A stretch of 64,000 nt of DNA, from the NCBI RefSeq assembly GCF_014873145.1, contig NZ_JADBEK010000001.1, forward strand, positions 5,456,001-5,520,000, given 5' to 3'. Shown here in pieces: positions 9,689 through 18,777 of the stretch. The translations under genes were made by a program, and so were the position numbers. Positions within the stretch are counted from its first letter, which is position 1. Each line of letters opens with the position of its first letter. The notes beneath the pieces are model-generated. The model searched no databases and had not been told where the DNA came from. It saw nothing but the letters and a program-made list of their open reading frames with translations. This DNA is from Nonomuraea angiospora (GTDB taxonomy: Bacteria; Actinomycetota; Actinomycetes; Streptosporangiales; Streptosporangiaceae).

Positions 9689-11119
9689 GTGGTAGAGGAT
9701 CAGAGATCAGAGGCCGGCCGGAGACTGACGGTTGAGTTTTCCGCCTGGTTCGACGAGGAACGCATACCCGCGGAGCGCTTTTACCAGGAAGGCCTCCTGG
9801 TGCTGGACGCTAATGTCCTGCTTGACCTATACCGCATGACTCCTGAAGCGAGGACCCAGGTATTAGGGGCATTTAGGAGCGTAGCGGATCGCCTTTGGGT
9901 CCCACATCAGGCCGCTCTCGAGTTCAGCCGAAACCGCAAACGCGCGGTAGAGGATCGAATGTCCTCCTTCAGACAAACAAAGCATGCGCTGAAGACAGCT
10001 TCAGACAATGCCAGCAACGTCATCGAAAGAGCGATCGGCCAGCTACAGAAACTCCGTGAACGTACAGGAACATCAAGAAAGTGGGGGGAAGAAGGCGCCA
10101 CCGCTGATCAGAAGGCCCTCCGGACAGCACTAGATCAGGCAATAGCGCCCGCCCTTACTGAGATTTCCGCGCTAGAAGCAGAGCAAGACCTCTTCCCGAA
10201 GGACGTACAATCTTCTGACCCTCTGCTCGCAGAAATAGATGACATCCTCGATGGGAAAATAGGGCGGCCCTTTTCACATCAACAACTTCGCGTTCTAGTC
10301 GAAGAAGCGCATCTATTTCGGTATCCCAACAAAATGCCACCTGGGTATCTAGATGCCGACAAAGATACGGATCTGCGTTCCAGTGGCGACTATCTCGTTT
10401 GGCGACAGACCCTGGATAAAGCGACTGAGGGCGATCTCCGAGAGCGCTTAATTCTATTGATCACCAGCGACTTCAAGGCTGACTGGTGGGAACTAGACCG
10501 CAATCATAAGCCGCTTGGCCCTCGCCGTGAACTCATTCAAGAGATGCGAGATATAGCGCAAGCTGACCTAATGCTCACTTCACTAAAGGAATTCCTCGGC
10601 GGAGCCCAATCCTACCTCGCCTCAGGCATCTCAAGTCGGACGATCGAAGAACTTGAGGTGCTTGAACAATCCGAGATTTCTGCGGATGAGGACGAAGAAC
10701 CGTTTTCGGAAGACCTCACACCCTTCGCCGGCCGCATCAATGTTTACGACCTAAGTCCGCGAGACTTCGAGCGACTCATACGCTATCTACTCACTCGCAT
10801 GGGCTATAGAATCAGATCGGAGGATACTCACACATATCGAGGTTTCGATTTCATCGTGACGAGACCAGAAGCGCCCGACAATCTCATAATCGTCGAAGCT
10901 CGACAATCAAACACTCCCATTATTGCGAGGCGAATGTTTGAGCTCGCTGGAGCACTTCGGAGCGGCAATTACACTTCCGCCCTATTTATCACCAATGCCC
11001 GCATTGGCCAAGCGGCGAAAGTTCAGGCTTCGAAGCATCCGATCCGACTAATTGATGGCACCGAGTTTGTCGATTTACTAGACAAATTCGGCATTGAAGT
11101 TGACCTCTACTATGATTAG
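9689..11119 (+). CDS. PIN-like domain / Mrr-type restriction endonuclease fusion
   Basis: Two nuclease-like domains in one chain. The N-terminal half has LLVLDANVLLDLYR (about residues 36-49), the first PIN motif of the PIN_8/DUF4935 type, then a long helical insert rich in Lys/Glu and a late ITSDFKADWW motif (about 266-275) as the last acidic PIN site. The C-terminal part (about 350-470) starts YDLSPRDFERLI, then RGFDFIV and IIVEARQS, the Mrr_cat fold. There the usual (E/Q)xK reads E-A-R, so Lys is replaced by Arg. Such fusions are typical of stand-alone defence or abortive-infection genes. ATG 9665 is possible, but a -10 box points to GTG 9689. Codon use is distinctly AT-richer than its neighbours, suggesting recent transfer. 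It converges on the herA-nurA-dam operon. Confidence 0.78.
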   Translation: MVEDQRSEAGRRLTVEFSAWFDEERIPAERFYQEGLLVLDANVLLDLYRMTPEARTQVLGAFRSVADRLWVPHQAALEFSRNRKRAVEDRMSSFRQTKHALKTASDNASNVIERAIGQLQKLRERTGTSRKWGEEGATADQKALRTALDQAIAPALTEISALEAEQDLFPKDVQSSDPLLAEIDDILDGKIGRPFSHQQLRVLVEEAHLFRYPNKMPPGYLDADKDTDLRSSGDYLVWRQTLDKATEGDLRERLILLITSDFKADWWELDRNHKPLGPRRELIQEMRDIAQADLMLTSLKEFLGGAQSYLASGISSRTIEELEVLEQSEISADEDEEPFSEDLTPFAGRINVYDLSPRDFERLIRYLLTRMGYRIRSEDTHTYRGFDFIVTRPEAPDNLIIVEARQSNTPIIARRMFELAGALRSGNYTSALFITNARIGQAAKVQASKHPIRLIDGTEFVDLLDKFGIEVDLYYD

Positions 11120-11230
11120 TAGGCCGCCCGCCACGCAGAAACGGATCCAAGATCAGAGGTCGCGGTCTATGATCCTTTTCGCGGACGTTATCACTCTGCC
11201 GAATAGGAAGGCTGCAGGCAGTACCATACA

Positions 11231-12478
11231 TCAGGCCAGGCGCAGCTGCTCATCAAGCGGAACAGTCATCGGGGGAAGGGTCGTGATCAAAAGTTCATTG
11301 GCGGACCGCTTCCCAACACGACCGGCAGCCGAATAGCGCGTACTTACCAGACGCTTACTAATCCGCCAGCAGCGCACGCCAAGCATCTCACGATCCGACT
11401 TTGACGGATTCATTCGATCATGCCCATATAGCCACGTGTTCTGCGTGAGCATCGGATGATTGTCATAGCTGAGGAGCCACCTGAATTGTGCTTTTGTACG
11501 CAGGTAGTCAGCGAGACTGAGGTGCAGCGTGTCATCAGCAATCCCGGACGCGCCAATCCTTTCACCACCGTAGCCGCCTCGTGGATCAAACGAGGTTCGA
11601 TAGAGAACTGATGACTTCTCGACATAAGGTGGATCGAGGTACGCAACCACCCGAGACGGCAGAAGCTGCGGGTAGTGCTCGGGGACATCGTCGAGAGTCT
11701 GGCGCCAGTCCTTGCACCAAACATCTATAAGCCGTCCAACGTCGTATAGGTGGCCGATGTATCGAAGCCGCTCAGCTATTGCATCAGGATTCCAACGGCA
11801 CCCGATCGGATAGTCACTGCTTTGCGCGCGTCCTCCGATAGGACCTGCCTTGCCATGCAGGATCCCCGAAAAGGTGGTCCGGTTGAGAAATAGGCACTTC
11901 ATTGCGGCAGTCAAGCGGCGGTTGCGCCGCTTCATGGTCGGTCGGGGGTTCCATCCGCGCCAATAATCCCAACGTTCGACAGCTGTCGCACCACCACAAC
12001 GGACGTACCGTTTCCATTCGTCGTGCATGCGATCGACGAGCCGTTCGGTGTCATCAGCCGCCGCCTGCCAGAAGGCGACGACAAGCGGATCAGCATCCGC
12101 AAGAAGGATACGGTCCACTACGCCTTCACCGATCATGCGCAGTGATGCTGAAGCACCACCGGCGAAGGGCTCGACCAGAAGGTTGATCTCAGGCACTTCC
12201 CGGGATCGTTTCGCCGACGTGATCACCCGTGCGATGACGGGAGCGAGTGACGACTTGGCCCCAGGGTAACGTAGTGGCGACTGGTAGCGGCCACGGGCCA
12301 GGTTGTGCGAGATCGGCGCAAGTTCTGCGGCCCACGGGCGAGCCTGGGCGCTGATCGCCTCGCCAGTGCCGAAGAGATCGGCGGACCGGGCAAGCTCGCT
12401 AGCGGCGATGCTTGTCGGTGGCGAGAGTACAGTGGTCATGATCACATCATGCCGGACGGACCGATCATTGGGATACAC
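11231..12478 (-). CDS. D12-class N6-adenine DNA methyltransferase (Dam-like)
   Basis: 415 residues with LRYPGAKSSLAP (about 69-80), the N-terminal motif of D12/Dam methylases. The SAM-binding motif is EPFAGGASASL (about 103-113) and the catalytic motif is LDPPY (281-285). It therefore methylates adenine N6 in duplex DNA. The spacer between motifs (about 170 residues, with several Arg/Trp-rich blocks) presumably holds the target-recognition region. It is the last gene of a minus-strand operon behind herA and nurA (8-bp gap after nurA). In that setting it would mark self DNA for the HerA-NurA nuclease machine, an inference not tested here. GTG 12478 gives the longest form; an in-frame ATG at 12439 is an alternative because residues 1-13 look non-conserved. 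Confidence 0.88.
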   Translation of the reverse strand: MYPNDRSVRHDVIMTTVLSPPTSIAASELARSADLFGTGEAISAQARPWAAELAPISHNLARGRYQSPLRYPGAKSSLAPVIARVITSAKRSREVPEINLLVEPFAGGASASLRMIGEGVVDRILLADADPLVVAFWQAAADDTERLVDRMHDEWKRYVRCGGATAVERWDYWRGWNPRPTMKRRNRRLTAAMKCLFLNRTTFSGILHGKAGPIGGRAQSSDYPIGCRWNPDAIAERLRYIGHLYDVGRLIDVWCKDWRQTLDDVPEHYPQLLPSRVVAYLDPPYVEKSSVLYRTSFDPRGGYGGERIGASGIADDTLHLSLADYLRTKAQFRWLLSYDNHPMLTQNTWLYGHDRMNPSKSDREMLGVRCWRISKRLVSTRYSAAGRVGKRSANELLITTLPPMTVPLDEQLRLA

Positions 12479-12482
12479 AGTT

Positions 12483-12506
12483 CGGCCTATCTCTTGAGAT
12501 AGGCCG
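12483..12506 (-). promoter_or_regulatory. Hairpin spanning the nurA stop codon, before the methylase
   Basis: Perfect 10-bp stem (12483-12492 with 12497-12506) with a 4-nt loop, covering the last codons and stop of nurA and ending 4 nt before the methylase start region. It could attenuate transcription, stabilise a processed end, or mask the methylase ribosome site. No T-run follows on the minus strand. Confidence 0.5.
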
Positions 12507-13896
12507 GTGGTTGTACCGCTTGAATGTTGAGCTTCAGCCCCGGGATGTTCTCCTGTGCCATCATTGTTAGGACAGACCTCCCAACCCCGAGTGGTAGCGC
12601 CGCGGCCGAGTGCGCGAGAGCGACCGGCACAACAGCATGTTGGTACATACGGGTCCGGAGCGAATCGAGGACCTCACAGATCAACCGAAGAGTTGGGTAG
12701 GCTTCCCAACCCTCAGCTTGGGCGCCGCCATCGTATGGCGATAGACCGGGCGCTGGTAGGACTGTGATGACCAAGGGATCCCCAGCGCTGGTGCGGTAAA
12801 TGAAGCGACGACCATAGAACTCGTCCACGCCATAGCGGTTGTTCGCCGGCCGTCCTGATATCCGGTTGATGTAGTCGTTGGTGAGTCGCATGACGTGGCC
12901 GATCGGGATCAGATCCTTGATCTGCTCTGCGTGCTCAACGAATGCGCCAGACTTCTCGATGCCCACGACCAGCGGGGCTGCCAAGCCTCGCTTCACACAC
13001 CACGTGCTCAAGTCACCGAGATAATCCTGGAACCGGCGCTTAAGTGGAGCCAGCGGGCCGAAAAGCGCGAGCGGACCATCTGTGATGAAGATGGTGTGGC
13101 GCAGAACATCAGGCGCTGTGTTGGCGAAGAAGTTTAGGTAGCACAGAGACATCAGCCGCTCGGCGGCCGTCATGACACGTCCCATGGGCGTGAAGTTCGA
13201 GCCCTCGACGTTGTACTCCTCGTGGGTCCGGAGTACATCCGCTAGATACAGCCGCACCTTACACGATGGGCAAGTGCCACCCGTGGCAGCGACCCGAAGC
13301 GGGCTAACCTGTGTTGCCTTGAGCCCACATCCGGGGCATACCCGAAGATCGATGGCCGTCGCAGGCGCTCCACGAGAGCCATGTAGTGCAAGTAGGCCGT
13401 CGGCGAGTGTCATGATAGTGCTCGAGTCGAATCGCGAGTTCTGGAGAAACGCGTCGAGCTCCACGCGCCAGGTGTCTACGCCGCTCATACCCGGGCGTGC
13501 CAGTTGTGAGCCGGGAAGAGCAACATCGAAGGCGTACTCGGTATGAGAGCGACGAACCTCTCGCGGGTCGATGTACTTCGCCCGCTCGAGACGTCGGAAT
13601 ACATCGAGGCGGATCATCGAGCCGGCGACTCGGAGGTACCCGACTTTTACGGTGGGATGCTCACGAGTGGTCTCGACCTCGGTGTCCGACCCATCCACCG
13701 TGATCGAGAAGTCGACGTCGCCCAGATTGCCGATCACGGGCAGGTTTTCGAGCGGCAAGCATAGTACATCGATTTCGTCCCTGCTGTTAGGACGGGCACT
13801 CGTGATCGTCCAGCGCTGGAGCGCAGCCTTGACCGCCTCATTACGGACCGTGCCTACATGACCCAGGCGAGAAGCCTTCTCTCCCTCGTATGACAT
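12487..13896 (-). CDS. nurA: NurA-domain nuclease (HerA partner)
   Basis: 469 residues. FSITVDGSDTEVE (63-75) is the NurA motif I (D-G-S), the first Mn-binding Asp. A conserved Glu-containing block WRVELDAFL (about 143-151), TLADG (163-167) and FITDGPLALFG (270-280) supply the other acidic sites, and GIEKSG (about 313-318) the Lys. A zinc-ribbon-like insertion carries CPGC (187-190) and CPSC (209-212), which is not in all NurA proteins. NurA dimers are 5'-3' exo/endonucleases that sit on the HerA hexamer and degrade DNA as HerA pumps it. The start is 3 bp after the herA stop, so the two are translated together. The bacterial setting with a methylase points to defence rather than the archaeal repair role. 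Confidence 0.83.
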   Translation of the reverse strand: MSYEGEKASRLGHVGTVRNEAVKAALQRWTITSARPNSRDEIDVLCLPLENLPVIGNLGDVDFSITVDGSDTEVETTREHPTVKVGYLRVAGSMIRLDVFRRLERAKYIDPREVRRSHTEYAFDVALPGSQLARPGMSGVDTWRVELDAFLQNSRFDSSTIMTLADGLLALHGSRGAPATAIDLRVCPGCGLKATQVSPLRVAATGGTCPSCKVRLYLADVLRTHEEYNVEGSNFTPMGRVMTAAERLMSLCYLNFFANTAPDVLRHTIFITDGPLALFGPLAPLKRRFQDYLGDLSTWCVKRGLAAPLVVGIEKSGAFVEHAEQIKDLIPIGHVMRLTNDYINRISGRPANNRYGVDEFYGRRFIYRTSAGDPLVITVLPAPGLSPYDGGAQAEGWEAYPTLRLICEVLDSLRTRMYQHAVVPVALAHSAAALPLGVGRSVLTMMAQENIPGLKLNIQAVQPPAYLKR

Positions 13897-13899
13897 CAG

Positions 13900-15906
13900 C
13901 TACTCGCCTGCAATCTGAAAGTCGACGCATGCGAGGCCTGCTGCCCTTCGTGCATCGTTGACCATGGAATGGTCAAACTTCGCAATCTGCAGCGGAACGA
14001 TAAACTTGCCGGAGTAGGTTTTCATACGTACAAAGCCGACGTCCTCAGCCCGCATAATTAGGGGAGCCCATACCTTGAAGTCGTAGTAGTGGGCCAACTC
14101 GCGCGCTTCATGGTCGGAATTGAGGTGTGCTACCAGCCAATTCGAGGTGTTGGACAGGATTCGCTTGTCGACCGAGGTTACTTCCTGCGTCGCGTAGATA
14201 AGCCCCATATGATACTTCGCAGCCTCCTTCGACAGACGCACCCATGGATCATCGGCCACATCGCGTCCGCCGCGTTCGAATAGATTGTGGGCTTCCTCAA
14301 CGATGATCTGCATGTCAACGGGGTCGATGTCGTCGCGAAACCGCTCGCCCGCTCGGTTCAGCAAGTGCGTAACAATGCGCTCCGACATCACCTTGGCGAC
14401 CTGATCGTTGCCGCTCGAGAGATCGACGATCGCGAGGCGGCCAGCAAGCATGTCCTCCCACAAATGCTCGCCGACATCACCGGCCGACTGCGGCCCGTGA
14501 AAGGCGCGGATGGAACGAATGGCGGAAGTCACTCCTGTGTACTTATAGACGTTCCATATGTCGGCGAAGTGGCAGTTCTGCCTCTCGTGCCACTTGGGAA
14601 AGTCGTCAGGCCGCTCACCGACCCACTCCGCGAGTGCAAGCGCGCCAGCTGGAGAAACTACCTGGTAGCTGCCCGACCGGCCGGCTTGGGCAACTGCTCC
14701 AGAGTGGGCTGCCATAAATGCGTCCATTGGGCCGGATGGCGCTACGATAACGAGGTTCTGCGGCAGGGACGTACCCTGGAAGCCGCACTTTGCCAGAAGA
14801 CCGAAATATGCGACCATTGCCCAGCCCCAACGGCTGTGAGCACTGCGATCGTTCCTGTCAGGCTCGGAGAGAACAGCCGACCGGAAGTCCTTGCCATAGT
14901 TGGTGTTGACTGCTGCGGTGGCTTGGCTGACAAGGCTCCATGCCGCATCCAGAACCTCTCGATCATAGAAGTTGATGCGCAGGGGCTTTTCTCGACTGTC
15001 GGTTGAGTCGGGCTCCACCTTGTAGATTCGCACCGTACTGTCGTCATCGCCAAGCAGTCGAAGGCCGGTGCCGTCCTGCCTGTTTACGTTGGCGTACTCG
15101 CCTTGTGGGTCGAAGATGAGCTGGCCGATGGCACGCTGATGCTCCGAGCCGTAGCGATGAACAGCCGTGACCAATGTCTTGATGGTATTCGACTTGCCAG
15201 TCCGAGTCATACCAAAAACGGCTGTCTTCCGGCCAATAAAGTCGGAGACATCGATGCGAACCTCGGCTCTGTCAGTGCCAGCGATCGCAGCCTTGCGACG
15301 TGAGGCGGCAAACCGAATTGTCCCGATCGCGAGAGCATCTCTCTTGTCAGCGGGCTCGGGAAAGGATGCAAGCCACGACAACACGTCCGTCGACGGGAGA
15401 AAGACCTGGTAACGGGCTGAGGCCACTACGTTGTCGATGTCGGCACCATATTCGATCTGTGCGTCACGGGCATCGGTCAACGTGTAGAAGGTCCCCAGAA
15501 CCTCACAGTCAAACGCGGACTGCTGCAGTTCGTTGCGGGTGAGTACGTCGGTAACGTCGTCGAATCCGGCCCCCGATGCGCCAGCATCGCGAACAACTGC
15601 CAGTCGCGTCTGGACTAGCTCAGCCTCATTGGGCAGCGGAGAAGTCCCGCGCACGCGAAGCAGGATGACTTCCTGGTCCTCAAGTACGAATCCCCAGTCA
15701 GTGTTGTCGGCTGCCGCGGCGAGAAGGAAGCCACCTCGGGGGACACCTCCGGCTTCGCGCTTTTTGAAGTCGTCGGTCAGAACGACTGCCGAGTCGTAGT
15801 CAAGCCGGAAGATGGCACCGACTGGCATGCAGCCTTTGTTGACTAGAGCTGTCAGCGGCTTCCTGAGTTCGATAGTTGCCTGAACCTCCGCCGCGATCCC
15901 TGACAC
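13900..15906 (-). CDS. herA: HerA-like DNA translocase ATPase
   Basis: 668 residues. The N-terminal about 130 residues form a HAS-barrel-like region (VGAIFRLDYDSAVVLTDDF). The DUF87/HerA-FtsK motor follows with Walker A VFGMTRTGKSNT (about 233-244), Walker B MQIIVEEAHNLFERGG (about 530-545), and a sensor/arginine-finger area around YATQEVTSVDKRILSNT, ending with a typical HerA NTD-CTD closure. HerA forms a hexameric ring that drives DNA into the NurA nuclease. It is the first gene of the herA-nurA-methylase operon; the promoter must lie in 15907-16320. Nothing in the sequence indicates damage. Alternatives such as a conjugative coupling ATPase are unlikely given the adjoining nurA. Confidence 0.88.
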   Translation of the reverse strand: MSGIAAEVQATIELRKPLTALVNKGCMPVGAIFRLDYDSAVVLTDDFKKREAGGVPRGGFLLAAAADNTDWGFVLEDQEVILLRVRGTSPLPNEAELVQTRLAVVRDAGASGAGFDDVTDVLTRNELQQSAFDCEVLGTFYTLTDARDAQIEYGADIDNVVASARYQVFLPSTDVLSWLASFPEPADKRDALAIGTIRFAASRRKAAIAGTDRAEVRIDVSDFIGRKTAVFGMTRTGKSNTIKTLVTAVHRYGSEHQRAIGQLIFDPQGEYANVNRQDGTGLRLLGDDDSTVRIYKVEPDSTDSREKPLRINFYDREVLDAAWSLVSQATAAVNTNYGKDFRSAVLSEPDRNDRSAHSRWGWAMVAYFGLLAKCGFQGTSLPQNLVIVAPSGPMDAFMAAHSGAVAQAGRSGSYQVVSPAGALALAEWVGERPDDFPKWHERQNCHFADIWNVYKYTGVTSAIRSIRAFHGPQSAGDVGEHLWEDMLAGRLAIVDLSSGNDQVAKVMSERIVTHLLNRAGERFRDDIDPVDMQIIVEEAHNLFERGGRDVADDPWVRLSKEAAKYHMGLIYATQEVTSVDKRILSNTSNWLVAHLNSDHEARELAHYYDFKVWAPLIMRAEDVGFVRMKTYSGKFIVPLQIAKFDHSMVNDARRAAGLACVDFQIAGE

Positions 15907-16326
15907 TCGTCGCCTCCTCTGTCAGCCACGCAACAGCGCGGCGCCTTAACCCAGCGGCCTTATCTCAGGTAGTTGTGACGCTACTGCGAGGACACCGACG
16001 TGAAATTATCCTCCATGCCGTCGGATGGCGTGGCGACTATCTGGAGATGTCCTTGAATCGTTGCCTTGGGCCTGCATGCTTTGGGCCTGCAGCCTCACCC
16101 CGCGAGGACGCACTCTAGGGCGTAAGGCGCAGTATCGGTTTCCTTCCGGACAGGACGGGATAAGTGGGAGTAACAGGGCGTTCAGGGCACGTGCCTACCA
16201 TGAGTGTTTTCCAACCTGAAACCGCAGGTCGAGGGCATGCCGTGCAGGAGGACTTGATCGACAAGCAGAGGAGCCCCTGGTAGAAGGGTTATCGACCAAG
16301 ATCAACCTTTATCCAGAGGCTCCGAG
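15907..16326. other. Promoter region of herA operon and left flank of IS5-like element
   Basis: About 420 bp with no credible gene. It must contain the herA promoter (minus strand) and the left end of the IS5-like element. I could not find an inverted repeat matching the right end after 18960, so the left boundary is not fixed. Confidence 0.4.
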
Positions 16327-16902
16327 TTGCTGTTCTACCGCGCCGCGCTGCCGCTGTCACCTCAGACCCTGTCCTTCCTGTCCGGCATCCTGCGCCGGCA
16401 CCGTAAGATGATCGGCTCGCCATGGCGCCGCCTCAACCCCGGCCAGCATGCCCTGCTCGTCCTCGTCCACCTACGCAAAGGCGAGACGCTGGCGGAGGCC
16501 GCGGCCGGCTTCGGTGTCGGCATCGCGACTGCCTGGCGCTACGTCCGCGAGGCCATCTCCCTGCTCGCCCGCAGCTCGCCCCGCCTGGATGCGGTCTTAC
16601 GTGCAGCCAAGCGCGCCGGCTACCCCCAACTGGTACTGGACGGCACCCTCATCGCGATCGACCGCGTGGCCGCCGACCGGCCCTACTACTCCGGCAAGCA
16701 CAAGAAGCACGGCATGAACATCCAGATCCTGGCCACACCCGACGGCACACCCTTGTGGACCTCCGGTTCCCTGCCCGGCTCCGTCCACGACCTCAAAGCC
16801 GCCCGGATCTGGGGCATCCTGCGCCGTCTCAAGGCGGCCGATCTGTTTACTCTGGCCGATAAGGGTTGCGTCGGCGCTGGTGAGCACGTGCGCATGCCGT
16901 AT

Positions 16903-18777
16903 AAAGGCGACCCTGCTGGCTAACTCGCGGCGTGTGTGGTGTGGTTCGTGATCTGCTGGGTCAGGTGGATCATGAAGGGCGGCCGTCGTTCCCTTATCCC
17001 GGCTGTGTTTGGGGTGTTTCGGTGTCTGTGCAGCCGTGTCCGTGGCCGGAGCCGTCGCCGTTGGTGGCGGAGGCGATCCAGGTGATGTATCGGGGGCGGC
17101 GGGAGATGCCGTTACCGGTTCGGGTGCGGGATGAGCTGGGTGAGTTGTTCGCCGATGAGCAGTTCGTGGCCGCGTTCGGGACGGAGGGGCGGCCGGGATG
17201 GTCTCCGGGCCGCCTGGCGTTGATCACGGTGCTGCAGCGGGTGGAGAACCTGACCGATCGACGAGCCGCTGAAGCGGTCCGGACGGATCTGTCGTGGAAG
17301 TACGCGCTGGGACTGGAGCTGGACGATCCGGGGTTCGACGCGAGTGTGCTGAGTGAGTTCCGGTCGAGGGTGATCGCCCATGGGCTGGAGGAGCGGGTCC
17401 TGGACCTGCTGCTGGAGACGCTGCAGGCCAGAGGATTGGTGAAAGCGGGCGGGAAACAGCGCACCGATGCCACACATGTGATCTCGGCGGTGCGGGACCT
17501 GAACCGGGTCGAGCTGGCCGGCGAATGCGTGCGGGCCGCCTTGGAAGCCCTCGCCGCAGCCGCGCCCGGCTGGGGGGAACAGGTGCTGGAGGTGCCGGAC
17601 TGGGCGGATCGGTATCGGGCGCGAGTCGACTCCTGGCGGCTGCCGGCCTCCAAGGCCAAGCAGGAGCAGCTCGCGCGGGCCTACGGCGCTGACGGGTACG
17701 CGCTCTGCGCGGCCCTCTACGCGCCGTTCTCCCCCGCCTGGCTACGAGAACTGCCCGCGGTGCAGGCGTTGCGCGTGATGTTGATCCAGAACTTCGTCCG
17801 GACCGTCGATGCTCGCGGGCGGGAGGTGGTCGAACGGCGGCGGTCCCTGCGCGAGGGTGGAGCGGGACTGCCGCCCGGCAGACACCGGCTGGCCTCGCCC
17901 TACGATCCAGACACCCGCTGGTCGGCCAAAGCCGACGTGTTCTGGAACGGCTACAAGGTCCACATCAGCGAAACCTGCGCCACCAGCAGAAGCGGCGAGG
18001 ACCGCGACGCGAGCTCGCCACCGAACCTGATCACGAACGTGGCCACGACCGACGCGACCGTCGCGGACATGGCCATGACGGCCTCGATCCATCAAGGACT
18101 CCAGCGGCGGGATTTGCTTCCGGCCGAGCACTATGTCGATTCCGGATACGCTACGGCCGAGCTGATCGTCTCAGCCCGTGATCTTTACGGGCTGGCCTTG
18201 GTCGCACCGGTGCGGTTCGACTCCTCGCCCCAGGCCCGCGCCGCCACCGGATACGGCCGGGCCGCGTTCACCATCGATTGGACCGCCAAACAGGCCACCT
18301 GCCCCCAAGGACAGACCAGCATCTCCTGGACTCCGACCATCCAGCGCGGCCTGGACACCATCGTGGTCAGATTCTCCGCGAAGACCTGCACGCCCCGCCC
18401 TGCCAGGACCGCATGCACCCGCAGCACCAGCGGCCGACGCCAGATCACCCTGCGCCACACCCAAGCCCAGCAACAAGCCCTCGACGCCGCCCGCACCCAG
18501 CAGAGCAGCCAAGACTGGCAGCACAAGTACAAGATCCGCGCCGGAGTAGAAGGCACTATCCGGCAAGCCGTCGCCATCACTGGCATCCGCCGAGCCCGCT
18601 ATCGCGGACTCCGCAAGGTCCACCTCGAACACGTCATCTCAGCTACTGCCCTCAATCTCACCCGACTCGATGCCTGGTGGAACGGCCACCCACTCGACCG
18701 CACTCGTACTAGCCACCTCGCCCGCCTCGACCAGACCCTCGCGGTCTGAACCCGAGTTACCCAGCAGGGTCAAAGGC
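16903..18777 (+). mobile_element. IS1182-family insertion sequence with 6-bp target duplication
   Basis: The element proper is 16909-18771 (1863 bp). Its terminal inverted repeats are 19 bp with one mismatch: left 16909-16927 and right 18753-18771, starting GACCCTGCTGG. It is flanked by direct repeats AAAGGC (16903-16908 and 18772-18777). It sits inside the IS5-like transposase gene, so it arrived after that element. The near-perfect ends and intact transposase suggest a recent insertion. Confidence 0.92.
16932..18749 (+). CDS. IS1182-family transposase
   Basis: 605 residues as the longest frame. The conserved part begins near PLPVRVRDELGELFADE (DUF772-type N-terminal domain), then SWKYALGLELDDPGFDASVLSEFRSR split over the family's typical LG-x-D-x-S-LS-FR block. 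RTDATHVI carries the first catalytic Asp, EHYVDSGYA the second, and the C-terminal KYKIRAGVEGTIRQAV holds the catalytic Glu (Y-x-x-R-x-x-x-E). This is the DDE order of IS1182 transposases. The real start may be GTG 17022, since the first 30 residues look non-conserved. The gene fills the element between its inverted repeats. Several residues near 480 read as Arg/Thr-rich, probably a cysteine-rich zinc patch (CTPRPARTACTRS). Confidence 0.88.
   Translation: MCGVVRDLLGQVDHEGRPSFPYPGCVWGVSVSVQPCPWPEPSPLVAEAIQVMYRGRREMPLPVRVRDELGELFADEQFVAAFGTEGRPGWSPGRLALITVLQRVENLTDRRAAEAVRTDLSWKYALGLELDDPGFDASVLSEFRSRVIAHGLEERVLDLLLETLQARGLVKAGGKQRTDATHVISAVRDLNRVELAGECVRAALEALAAAAPGWGEQVLEVPDWADRYRARVDSWRLPASKAKQEQLARAYGADGYALCAALYAPFSPAWLRELPAVQALRVMLIQNFVRTVDARGREVVERRRSLREGGAGLPPGRHRLASPYDPDTRWSAKADVFWNGYKVHISETCATSRSGEDRDASSPPNLITNVATTDATVADMAMTASIHQGLQRRDLLPAEHYVDSGYATAELIVSARDLYGLALVAPVRFDSSPQARAATGYGRAAFTIDWTAKQATCPQGQTSISWTPTIQRGLDTIVVRFSAKTCTPRPARTACTRSTSGRRQITLRHTQAQQQALDAARTQQSSQDWQHKYKIRAGVEGTIRQAVAITGIRRARYRGLRKVHLEHVISATALNLTRLDAWWNGHPLDRTRTSHLARLDQTLAV

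Noticed and set aside
14287..15006. 239-codon plus-strand frame in herA
   Set aside because: Antisense to the conserved HerA motor domain.
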